Shown piece by piece: positions 7,204-13,981 of a stretch of DNA of 32,877 bases (its first letter is position 1; every line of letters starts with the position of its first letter). The notes under the pieces were generated by a model. It was not told where the DNA came from. It searched no databases and saw only the letters and a program-made list of their open reading frames with translations. The translations under genes were made by a program, and so were the position numbers. Source of the DNA: Thermoplasmatota archaeon (GTDB lineage: Archaea; Thermoplasmatota; Poseidoniia; Poseidoniales; Poseidoniaceae); contig JAURMD010000167.1 of the NCBI GenBank assembly GCA_030830875.1, forward strand, positions 1 to 32,877, written 5' to 3'.

Positions 7204-8571
7204 ATGGCCCGATTCAAGCGCACCGGTCGGGTCCAACCGCCTGTGGTGGGGTTCAAAGGGGGTCGAGTGAAGTCCACCCCCGTGTCGTTGCTCCAGCGTT
7301 GGCGATGGTGGACGTCCACCAAGAAGGCCAGGTCCGCCGCACAGGACCACCGTGAGCTGGTGGCGTGGAAGGCGGAACACGCGGTCGCCGCTGCCGTTCG
7401 ACACCTGCCGGGGACACGCTGCGTCTACCTCGAGCGGCGCGTTCCCAACCCGGACCGCTCCCATGGAGCAGGAGAAGTGGACGTCATTGCGGTGACGGAA
7501 CGCGCGGTGCTGGTCATCGAAGTCAAGAACTGGGCCGGCCCTGTGGACCTGGTCGATGGGGACCTTGTTCAGGCGCGGCAAACAGCGCGAGGGAACGCGG
7601 CGAAACCGGTGATTGCCAAAATTCAGGAGAAGGCCGACCACCTGAAACGGTGTTCGATTTCACACGACCAGCAGGAACTGCTCGAGGTGTTCCCCTTGGT
7701 CGTGTTCGCCAACGCGAACGTCGAGCCAAGCGACGACGTGATGGCCCACCCCAACGTCTGCAGGTTGAGCGACCTGAAGGCGTGCTTGACGACGAAACTC
7801 GCGGCGCGTGAGGTGCAGAACGACGTTGAACTCCTTCGCCAAGAGCGGTTGCTCGAGCGGCTGCCAACGTGGGACACCGTGACCTTCGACGGTGGTGACC
7901 GACGCACCGGCGACGCCATCGACGAGGACCTTCCACCGGGGTGGGACCGTTCAACGTGGGCCAGCATCGAAGTGAGCCTTGTGGGGGGCTGGTTGCCGAC
8001 CATGCTTCGCGGGCCCCGCCTCCTGATCACCTTCGTGGACCACGAAGGTGGGCGGCATGAGGAGGTGACCACCCCCGGCGCCACCCTTCGCCACAGCGAA
8101 CCATGGGGTGCCTCAGGGGTGGACGGCCGTGGGACCTACCCCATCGAACACCTTCGACGGCTCGTCTTTGGATTTCAGACCGCGTTCACGTGGGACGGAG
8201 GGGGCGACGCGGGCGGACGTCGACCCGGGGAAGCGACCGGTCCGCAGGACGGCGTTGTGGGCCATGAAGACCCGGCATCGAACCCGCTCGACCGTTTTCA
8301 TGAGGGCGGGGTGTACACGGGCACGGTCGTCAAGCACCTCACCGACGATGCGACGGGGGCCGTCTACGCCGTGCTGGTCTCCCTCGTCGAGCAGAAGGTG
8401 AAGGGGAAGATGCACGTGAATCGCCTTGGTTCGATGGACCCAAGCATGTTCGAGATGTTCTATGCCGAGGGCCAACCCGTGAAGGTGCAAATCCTCAGCA
8501 TGCACTCGGCCAACCGTATCACTTTGGCTCCTGCACCACTCGAGGACGTCAACGGAGACGACGAGGAGTGA
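7204..8571 (+). CDS. NERD-domain protein with C-terminal S1-like fold
   Basis: 455 residues. Residues about 48-190 form a NERD (nuclease-related) domain. It shows Glu58 in the first helix, then the PD-(D/E)xK-like core GEVDVIAV with Asp93, and VLVIEVKNW with Glu106 and Lys108. Residues about 195-360 are unassigned. Residues about 367-444 read like an S1/OB fold: GVYTGTVV, a central KGKMHVNRLGSMD, then GQPVKVQILSM and RITLAP. An S1-like end suggests RNA or single-stranded nucleic acid binding. Predicted cytoplasmic nuclease or nucleic-acid processing protein; activity is not demonstrated for most NERD proteins. The start at 7204 is the longest option, and the basic first 45 residues could be trimmed (in-frame GTG near 7267). 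It is convergent with the carbonic anhydrase gene. Confidence 0.75.
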   Translation: MARFKRTGRVQPPVVGFKGGRVKSTPVSLLQRWRWWTSTKKARSAAQDHRELVAWKAEHAVAAAVRHLPGTRCVYLERRVPNPDRSHGAGEVDVIAVTERAVLVIEVKNWAGPVDLVDGDLVQARQTARGNAAKPVIAKIQEKADHLKRCSISHDQQELLEVFPLVVFANANVEPSDDVMAHPNVCRLSDLKACLTTKLAAREVQNDVELLRQERLLERLPTWDTVTFDGGDRRTGDAIDEDLPPGWDRSTWASIEVSLVGGWLPTMLRGPRLLITFVDHEGGRHEEVTTPGATLRHSEPWGASGVDGRGTYPIEHLRRLVFGFQTAFTWDGGGDAGGRRPGEATGPQDGVVGHEDPASNPLDRFHEGGVYTGTVVKHLTDDATGAVYAVLVSLVEQKVKGKMHVNRLGSMDPSMFEMFYAEGQPVKVQILSMHSANRITLAPAPLEDVNGDDEE

Positions 8572-8583
8572 CCTTCGACGGAT

Positions 8584-9084
8584 TCAGTTCCGCTGGATGG
8601 GAATGAGCCGACCCGAGTCCACGTCGTAGATGGCGCCGCTCACGCGGGTTCCTTCATGCAAGTCCGGGTGGGCAACCAACCGCTCCACGTCGCTCAGGAG
8701 TCTCTCTTGCTGGTCTTCGATGGCGCGTGGCATGACCTCTCGGAGGTGGTGCCCGGTGACGTCGCTCACACGCGCACTGAGGGCCTCTGCGTCGCCGCTG
8801 GCCATCGCACAGCGGGTGTGGGGCATGATGAGGATCCTGTTCACGTCAAGCAGGTGCGAGGCCAAGACGAGGTCGTGCAGCGCTCCGTTGTTGAGTTGTG
8901 CTCCTGCGTTGCGGACGACCTTGGCGTCGCCGATGTCCAAACCCAGCACGGCGAAGACATCGATCCTGCTGTCCATGCAGGTGAGGATGGCCAGGTTCTT
9001 GGCCGGGGTGGGGCCGACGCCTCCGGCGTCGAAACCTTCCGCATACGCTGCGTTGCCCTCGAGCAGATCGTCGAACCCTTCCAT
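8584..9084 (-). CDS. Beta-class carbonic anhydrase
   Basis: Catalyses reversible hydration of CO2 to bicarbonate in the cytoplasm. Zinc ligands and catalytic pair are visible: Cys36 with the Asp38-Arg40 dyad in LTCMDSR, and His89 plus Cys92 in MPHTRC. The short length (166 aa) and the MDSR...HTRC pattern match the compact archaeal/bacterial beta class. The chosen ATG at 9084 starts MEGFDDLLEGN, a normal family beginning; an ATG at 9102 would add six residues. It is convergent with the NERD gene and precedes no obvious partner. It may supply bicarbonate for carboxylations or buffer pH. Confidence 0.88.
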   Translation of the reverse strand: MEGFDDLLEGNAAYAEGFDAGGVGPTPAKNLAILTCMDSRIDVFAVLGLDIGDAKVVRNAGAQLNNGALHDLVLASHLLDVNRILIMPHTRCAMASGDAEALSARVSDVTGHHLREVMPRAIEDQQERLLSDVERLVAHPDLHEGTRVSGAIYDVDSGRLIPIQRN

Positions 9085-9133
9085 GCGCCACGCTAACCGC
9101 ATCGGTTCTTGAGGGCATGGTCGCCGACAGGCT

Positions 9134-9850
9134 TCAATCGGTTCGCTGGCGCAGGCATTCCATCAGGAGGGCGGTCGCCGCCACCTGCAGGTTGTAGGAC
9201 GGAACGAAGCCCGGCATTGGAATACGGACGACAGCAGAGGCCGCGGAAAGCAACGACGTATGCACCCCCTCCGATTCGGCCCCAACCGCGAGGATCGCGT
9301 TCCATGGTATGGTTGCGTCCCATGGTGCCACCTCGCCGACGTCCTCGGCGACGATCAACGGGCGCCCTGACCGTTGTACCGCTTCGATGATCACCTCCCG
9401 TGTGGCGTGAACCAAAGGCATGAACCGCGTGGCTCCCATGCTGGCGTGGGTGACGTCCTTGAGCCACGACGTGGCAGGAGTGTCTTCGCTGACGAGCACG
9501 ACCCCTGAGGCGCCTGCAACTTCTGCCGTTCGAACAACAAATCCGACGTTCGTTGCGTACTTCACACCGTCCAAGAGGACGACAGGGCCGGGTTGGGTGA
9601 GCAGGTCGTCGATGCCGTTGACCTCCGGACATCGTCCAACAAGCGCGAGTGCCAAGGGTGGTTCCAACCCTGGAACGGCCATCCGCCACAGGTCACGCTC
9701 CGTCCCTTCGTGCACAGGCACACCCTGTTCGGCAGCAAGGCGACGCACGGTCGTCACCTGCTCGTGTTTGCAATCCTGCTGAACAAGCACGGCGGTGGCC
9801 TCGCCCGCTCGGAGTGCGGCCAAGGTGGCTTCAACCCCCCGTTCCTGCAT
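9134..9850 (-). CDS. SpoU/TrmH-family 2'-O-ribose RNA methyltransferase
   Basis: Predicted SAM-dependent 2'-O-methyltransferase acting on tRNA or rRNA. Residues 1-85 resemble the SpoU substrate-binding region. From about residue 88 the SPOUT catalytic fold shows motif 1 (LLDGVKYATNVGFVVRTAEV, Asn101 and catalytic-type Arg107), motif 2 (AVGAESEGV) and motif 3 (RIPMPGFVPSYNLQVAATALL), which form the trefoil knot. The frame is open to 10003, but that would overlap the divergent tmk gene, and the upstream part has no family similarity. ATG 9850 (MQERGVEATLAAL) gives a normal 238-residue protein. The target RNA cannot be told from sequence. It lies 31 bases upstream of the carbonic anhydrase gene on the same strand. 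Confidence 0.85.
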   Translation of the reverse strand: MQERGVEATLAALRAGEATAVLVQQDCKHEQVTTVRRLAAEQGVPVHEGTERDLWRMAVPGLEPPLALALVGRCPEVNGIDDLLTQPGPVVLLDGVKYATNVGFVVRTAEVAGASGVVLVSEDTPATSWLKDVTHASMGATRFMPLVHATREVIIEAVQRSGRPLIVAEDVGEVAPWDATIPWNAILAVGAESEGVHTSLLSAASAVVRIPMPGFVPSYNLQVAATALLMECLRQRTD

Positions 9851-9935
9851 GCTGCTTCGACACCTTCGCTGTGCATCATCTTGCCGTCGGAGAACGGAGC
9901 AAGTGTTGAAGCCACGAATTTGTCCATCGGGTCGC
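9851..9935. promoter_or_regulatory. Divergent promoter region between RNA methyltransferase and tmk
   Basis: 85 bases separate two divergently transcribed genes, so both promoters should lie here. I see no strong TATA box on either strand; weak AT-rich CACGAATTTGT around 9910-9920 is the only candidate. No clear palindromic operator is visible. Confidence 0.35.
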
Positions 9936-10676
9936 ATGGAAGGCCGAGGCATCCTTATCGCCGTTGAGGGCATGGACGGCAGCGGGAAATCCACCCAAGC
10001 CAAGTTGCTCTACAATTGGCTGCGCGCGAAGGGCATGCCCGTGCACCACACCGAATGGAATTCCAGCCCGGTCGTGGCCGAGGCGACCAAAATAGGGAAA
10101 ACCACCCAGCGGCTCAAACCGATGACGTTTCACCTCATCCACGCCGCCGATTTTGCCGACCGGTGGAGTTCCCAAATTGAACCCATGTTGGCAGTTGGAG
10201 CCATCGTCGTGTGCGACCGGTTCAAGTTCACGGCCATGGCTCGTGACGGGTCCCGCGATGTGCCGCTCGAGACGGTGGAGCGTGCTTACGCCTTTGCCCC
10301 CGAGCCCGACCTCACGCTCTACTTTGACGTGCCGCCCGAGGTTGGGTTTCAGCGCATCACCGAAGGGCGAACCTCGCTGAAGTTCTACGAGGCGGGGCTT
10401 GACATGGGGTGGACGCACGACCCCTTTGAGTCGTACAGGATCCTTCAGAGCCGCACCAAAGCCATCTACGACACGCTGGTCGCGGACGGACGCATTGTTC
10501 GGATCAACGCCCTCGGGAGCGTGAGCGATGTGCACGAGCGCGTCCGTGAAGTCTTCAGCGCGAAGGTGGACCTGAGTGGCGTCCAACCGATCGACGAAAA
10601 CGACCGCGTCGCACAAACGATGCGCCACAGCACCTTGGATTGGCGGCGGTTTGAATCCGAAGGGGGCGACGCGTGA
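9936..10676 (+). CDS. tmk: Thymidylate kinase
   Basis: Phosphorylates dTMP to dTDP in dTTP synthesis. It begins MEGRGILIAVEGMDGSGKST, with an intact P-loop (Gly12-Thr20, Lys18), and carries CDRF at 93-96, the family DR(Y/F/H) motif. YFDVPPEVGFQR and EGRTSLKFYE match the later nucleoside-kinase region including the LID side. At 246 aa it is slightly longer than typical (about 200-215), through a C-terminal extension after FSAKVDLSG. The frame extends upstream to 9795, but the conserved start is ATG 9936. Its TGA overlaps the ATG of the next gene by one base, coupling it to a second thymidylate-kinase-like protein. Confidence 0.88.
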   Translation: MEGRGILIAVEGMDGSGKSTQAKLLYNWLRAKGMPVHHTEWNSSPVVAEATKIGKTTQRLKPMTFHLIHAADFADRWSSQIEPMLAVGAIVVCDRFKFTAMARDGSRDVPLETVERAYAFAPEPDLTLYFDVPPEVGFQRITEGRTSLKFYEAGLDMGWTHDPFESYRILQSRTKAIYDTLVADGRIVRINALGSVSDVHERVREVFSAKVDLSGVQPIDENDRVAQTMRHSTLDWRRFESEGGDA

Positions 10677-11338
10677 TGTCGACAGGTCGCCTCATCGTGC
10701 TCGAAGGCCCTGACCACGTCGGCCGTTCCCTGCACGTCCGCTTGCTCTCAGAGCACCTCGAAGCCCGCGGCGTCGCGACCATGACGACCGGGCTTGCACG
10801 GTCGCTGCTCCTCGGTGAGCAGCTGAAAGGGCGGGACCGCGCGCTGCATGACCTCAACTGGCGCACGCGTGCCCTGCTCTACGCAACGGACCTGCATGAC
10901 CAGGTGATTCACAACATTCGTCCGGCCTTGGAGGCAGGTTTCGTGGTCATCGCGGACCGCTACACCCTGACCCCAGAAATTCGTGAGGGCATCCGCGGCG
11001 GGGACGTGGAGTGGGTGCGCAGCCTCTACCTTGACGTGCCAACCCCCGACATGACCATCGTGCTCAGCGCTGGCCCACGTCGTTTGCTGAACCGCATCCT
11101 CTTCGGCGAAGAACTGCAGACCCTTGTGGACTTTGAAGCCGGAATGGACCTCAACCTGTCGCGGTCGGTCACCACGTCCTTCCTTGAGTACCAGAAGTTG
11201 CTTCGTAAGGCGTTCACGGACGCTGCAGAGGAACAAGGATTCCCCGTGGTGCAGACGCGGCACTCTGTGGAGGAAGTCCACGCTGAAATTTGGCGGGTGC
11301 TTCAGCCGCACGTGTCCGACATGCTCCACCCCCTGTGA
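10676..11338 (+). CDS. Thymidylate kinase-like protein with degenerate P-loop
   Basis: A 220-residue paralogue of the preceding kinase. It has LIVLEGPDHVGRSLHVRLL, aligning with the P-loop of Tmk, but the essential Walker A lysine is Arg17 and the final Thr is Leu19. The IADRY motif is kept (Asp94-Tyr96, the same positions as in Tmk). The lengths between the two motifs are equal, which supports tandem duplication. TIVLSAGPRRLLNRI replaces the usual DVPPE region. It may be a non-catalytic partner of Tmk, a regulator, or a kinase for a different nucleotide that tolerates Arg. It starts at ATG 10676, sharing one base with the tmk stop (TGATG); a GTG at 10673 is also possible. It ends three bases before a convergent gene. 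Confidence 0.78.
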   Translation: MSTGRLIVLEGPDHVGRSLHVRLLSEHLEARGVATMTTGLARSLLLGEQLKGRDRALHDLNWRTRALLYATDLHDQVIHNIRPALEAGFVVIADRYTLTPEIREGIRGGDVEWVRSLYLDVPTPDMTIVLSAGPRRLLNRILFGEELQTLVDFEAGMDLNLSRSVTTSFLEYQKLLRKAFTDAAEEQGFPVVQTRHSVEEVHAEIWRVLQPHVSDMLHPL

Positions 11339-11341
11339 CGC

Positions 11342-11737
11342 CTAGCGGAGGTCGCTCAACGGCACCGCAATGTGGGGAACGTCCGTAGGAAGGGTGTGAC
11401 GGCTGGTTTTCGGCGCCAACCGCTCCCCTCGGGAGGCGAGGTCGACGATGTCCTGCTTTGTGATGGACTCGATCGTCGCGGACGGCCACAGGTCGACCAC
11501 GATGCTGTCGTCCTCAAGGTAATCGAACAAGAGGGCCGGCATGCGTGTCAATCCGAGTTCAAGCGAGGCGGTGTAGCGGTGATGGCCGTCGAGGATGGTG
11601 CCTGAGGCCCGGTCCACCAGGATTGGTTTGTGGATGAAGCCCTGGCTTTGCAGTTTTTGACGAAGTTCCTCGACACGCTCGGGCTGGATTTGCTCATGAG
11701 GGCGTAACCACGCGATGTCCACCAGTTCCGCGTCCAT
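11342..11737 (-). CDS. SerK-like ParB/sulfiredoxin-fold protein, putative free serine kinase
   Basis: 131 residues of the ParB/Srx superfamily. It has LRPHEQ with Glu15, LQSQGFIHKPILVD, then ILDGHHRYTASLELG with Asp50, His52, His53 and Arg54. The C-terminal SITKQDIVDLASRGERLAPKTSRHTLP strongly recalls the archaeal SerK family, whose Thermococcus member phosphorylates free L-serine with ADP. The PHE glutamate and DGHHR are the residues expected to be catalytic there. It could therefore make O-phosphoserine for serine or cysteine metabolism. Other ParB-fold roles (DNA binding or nuclease) are less likely because there is no helix-turn-helix domain. ATG 11737 gives MDAELVDIAWLRPHEQ; the frame continues to 11935, with an ATG at 11818. 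It is divergent from rpl15e. Confidence 0.72.
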   Translation of the reverse strand: MDAELVDIAWLRPHEQIQPERVEELRQKLQSQGFIHKPILVDRASGTILDGHHRYTASLELGLTRMPALLFDYLEDDSIVVDLWPSATIESITKQDIVDLASRGERLAPKTSRHTLPTDVPHIAVPLSDLR

Positions 11738-11886
11738 GCGGTGGTGCGGCGGCCTGTACCCTTCAAGATGACCGCCAAATGTGGTCCACCTTGCCCCTGC
11801 TCGGACGCTGCGTTTCATCGTCGTGCTTGCCCATGGGAGGACTGATAAAGGGGAGGAAGGTCGGCAGGACGCTGGATGGTGTGACC
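11738..11886. promoter_or_regulatory. Divergent promoter region with rpl15e TATA-like box
   Basis: ACTGATAAAG at 11841-11850 resembles an archaeal TATA box. Transcription would start about 26 bases on, near 11872, giving rpl15e a leader of about 15 bases. The serK-like gene reads in the other direction from 11737, or from 11818 if its longer start is used. No gene lies in the interval. Confidence 0.45.
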
Positions 11887-12489
11887 ATGACGAAGGGGCT
11901 CTATCAGCACGTCCGTGAAAACTGGGGCCAGCCAAAGGCGAACCAGCCCCATATGCACCGTCAATCCCGGATGGCGCAGTGGCGACGTGAAGAGGTGTTC
12001 ACCCGCGTCGACAAACCGACCCGCATCGACGCCGCTCGCCGCCTTGGATACAAGGCCAAGCAAGGCGTCGTTGTCGTGCGCACGCGCGTTCGCCGTGGTG
12101 GCCTCCGCAAGGGCAAGGTGCACATGAAGCGCAAGCCCTCGAAGGCCGGTGTGACCAAGATCACGATGGCGAAGAGCATCCAACGCATCGCAGAGGAGCG
12201 CTGCTCTCGCCACTTCCCCAACCTTGAGGTCTTGAATTCGTACTGGGTCGGCCAGGATGGCAAGCACAAGTACTACGAGGTCATCCTCATCGATACGCAC
12301 CACCCTGCCATCATCAACGACAAGCAGCTTGGAGTGTTCTCCGAAGCCAACGGCAACAAGGGCCACCGCGGTCGCGCAGAGCGCGGTCTGACCTCAGCCG
12401 GCAAGCGCGGTCGAGGCCTGTACCGCAAGGGCAAGGGTGCGGAAAAGATCCGTCCCTCCCTCAAGGCGAACCTCAACCGCGGCAAGTGA
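11887..12489 (+). CDS. rpl15e: 50S ribosomal protein L15e
   Basis: Component of the large ribosomal subunit found only in Archaea and Eukarya. The 200-residue, highly basic protein starts MTKGLYQHVRENW and contains KPTRIDAARRLGYKAKQG, VVVRTRVRRGGLRKGKV, FPNLEVLNSYWVGQDGKHKYYEVILID and the C-terminal GLTSAGKRGRGLYRKGKG, all L15e hallmarks. The frame is open to 11779, but family similarity begins at ATG 11887. It is preceded by its own TATA-like box and is apparently monocistronic or co-transcribed with the PRC-barrel gene 60 bases downstream. It is the clearest proof in the window that the organism is archaeal. Confidence 0.96.
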   Translation: MTKGLYQHVRENWGQPKANQPHMHRQSRMAQWRREEVFTRVDKPTRIDAARRLGYKAKQGVVVVRTRVRRGGLRKGKVHMKRKPSKAGVTKITMAKSIQRIAEERCSRHFPNLEVLNSYWVGQDGKHKYYEVILIDTHHPAIINDKQLGVFSEANGNKGHRGRAERGLTSAGKRGRGLYRKGKGAEKIRPSLKANLNRGK

Positions 12490-12549
12490 ACCAACACCTT
12501 TGGCGTTGGGTTCTAAGGGCGGACCGCCCGTCATCGCCTTGGGGCCGTT
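12490..12549. other. Short gap after rpl15e with two small hairpins
   Basis: CCAAC (12491-12495) pairs with GTTGG (12505-12509) right after the stop codon. GGGCG (12517-12521) pairs with CGCCC (12525-12529) across a 3-base loop. Neither is followed by a T-tract. TTCTAAGG around 12511-12518 is a weak TATA candidate for the next gene. Confidence 0.35.
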
Positions 12550-12801
12550 ATGGACATCAGCACCGTGCGCGGAAAGGAGGTGTTCCTTCCGGACGGTCGC
12601 CTGCTCGGCAAAGTGCACGACGCCGTCATCGATGTGGAGGGCTGCGCCTGCTCCCACCTTTTCGTGATTGGGACCCCCGACCACCTCGTCGAACAAGGGA
12701 TCGATGTTGCGGTGCCTTGGCGGTGGGTTCGTGGCGTTGGGGATGCAGTGATCCTTCGCTGGTTCCCAGCGACGCCCATCCCGTTGCCAGGTCGTGGCTG
12801 A
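12550..12801 (+). CDS. PRC-barrel domain protein
   Basis: A small 83-residue protein consisting essentially of one PRC-barrel. It reads ISTVRGKEVFLPDGRLLGKVHDAVIDVEG, followed by strands SHLFVIG and DVAVPWRWVRGVGDAVIL. The domain is a protein-interaction beta-barrel seen in photosynthetic reaction centre H subunit, RimM and small archaeal proteins, some of which act in cell division or RNA processing. No catalytic residues are expected. It is followed by RNase Z one base after its stop (or overlapping by 8 bases if the GTG at 12794 is used), so the two are almost surely co-translated. This hints at an RNA-maturation connection, but the role is unproven. Confidence 0.78.
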   Translation: MDISTVRGKEVFLPDGRLLGKVHDAVIDVEGCACSHLFVIGTPDHLVEQGIDVAVPWRWVRGVGDAVILRWFPATPIPLPGRG

Positions 12802-12802
12802 G

Positions 12803-13954
12803 ATGCTCGACCTGCACGTCCTCGGCACGTCGTCGGCCCGTCCGACCTCGGAACGTGCGGTAAGCGGCTCCGTGGTGAGCACCGTTGAAGGATTGGTGGT
12901 CATCGACCCGGGTGAGGGCTTTCAAGACCGATTTGCTGAGGCTCGTCGTCACCTTCGAAGCGTTGGAGGCGAGCCAAGGTTGCGCCCTCGCCGCGTTGGA
13001 GCGGTGCTGCTGAGCCACGGACACCTCGATCACACATGGGGTTTGTTGCCGTGGTTGCAAACCTCTGGTCTTGACGGCCGGACTGAACCGCTTGAGGTGG
13101 CTGGACCGGTTGACCCGTCCACCTTCGAGCGTCTGGTGAAGGACGGATGCGATGCGGCCCTTGAGGGCGGTGAGCCCTCCGACCTCTTGCGGCAAATTCA
13201 GCAATGGCGCGCGTTGGGCGCCACCTCAGAGCGGCTTGGCTATCCCGTGTGCTGGCGACTGGGGGACGTGCGTGGCGGTCGGTGGGCACGCATCGAGGAC
13301 GACGGCAGCGTGTCGCCCGATGTCGAGGCTTCATGGGCCCCGAACGGCTGGGCGAAGTTGCACGTCGTCCCCGTTGTGTCGACGTATTCTGTCGACTCGT
13401 GCGGGTGGCAGATCCTTCACGCCTCAGGCCAAGGACGGGTGGAGGGTGAACGCCTCGAGGCGCTTCGCTTGACCGAGGACGAACGACTGCGGCTCTTTCG
13501 AGAAGGACACCTCGACCAAGGGGACGCAAGGATCGAGTTGGACACCTACCGTGGACCCGGCACGCCATCGCTGTCGCTGGTCGTCTCTGGGGACACGGCT
13601 GCTCCTGGCCTCGTCGTGCACGGTCAAGCACCTGACCTCTTGGTACACGAAGCAACCTTCCTCGAAGCCGAGCAGGACAAAGCAGAGGCGCACCTCCACA
13701 GCACCTGCTCAGGGGCGGCAAGAACGGCGATGTCAAGCCAAGCGCGTGTGCTCGCGTTGACGCATTTCAGCGCTCGTATCACCGACCTCGGCGTGGCGCT
13801 TCGCGAAGCAACGGCGGTGCTTCCGGACGGTTTCCCGTGCGTGGCCCTCGTGGACGGAGACCGCTTGCGCATCGATGCGCACGGAGCGGTTGAACATCAC
13901 CGACGACGCGACGGTGGATGGACGGTCACACGGCTCGCGGAGAGCAGACGTTGA
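12803..13954 (+). CDS. rnz: Ribonuclease Z-like metallo-beta-lactamase (tRNA 3' processing)
   Basis: Predicted zinc endonuclease that removes 3' trailers from tRNA precursors. A beta-lactamase fold starts LHVLGTSSARPTSERAVSG. It carries the metal motif SHGHLDH (His72, His74, Asp76, His77), then VSGDTA (Asp ligand), HEATFLEAEQ..AEAHLHST and LTHFSAR, which are the tRNase Z order of motifs. 383 aa is longer than typical short-form RNase Z (about 310), mainly through an insert between residues about 105 and 240. ATG 12803 is chosen; GTG 12794 would overlap the PRC-barrel gene. No tRNA gene is nearby. Confidence 0.86.
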   Translation: MLDLHVLGTSSARPTSERAVSGSVVSTVEGLVVIDPGEGFQDRFAEARRHLRSVGGEPRLRPRRVGAVLLSHGHLDHTWGLLPWLQTSGLDGRTEPLEVAGPVDPSTFERLVKDGCDAALEGGEPSDLLRQIQQWRALGATSERLGYPVCWRLGDVRGGRWARIEDDGSVSPDVEASWAPNGWAKLHVVPVVSTYSVDSCGWQILHASGQGRVEGERLEALRLTEDERLRLFREGHLDQGDARIELDTYRGPGTPSLSLVVSGDTAAPGLVVHGQAPDLLVHEATFLEAEQDKAEAHLHSTCSGAARTAMSSQARVLALTHFSARITDLGVALREATAVLPDGFPCVALVDGDRLRIDAHGAVEHHRRRDGGWTVTRLAESRR

Positions 13955-13981
13955 AAGGCGCATCATCGCCGTAACTGTTCC

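Noticed and set aside
9851-10003. N-terminal extension of the RNA methyltransferase to 10003
   Set aside because: It would overlap the start of tmk, and the added residues are antisense to the conserved kinase N-terminus.
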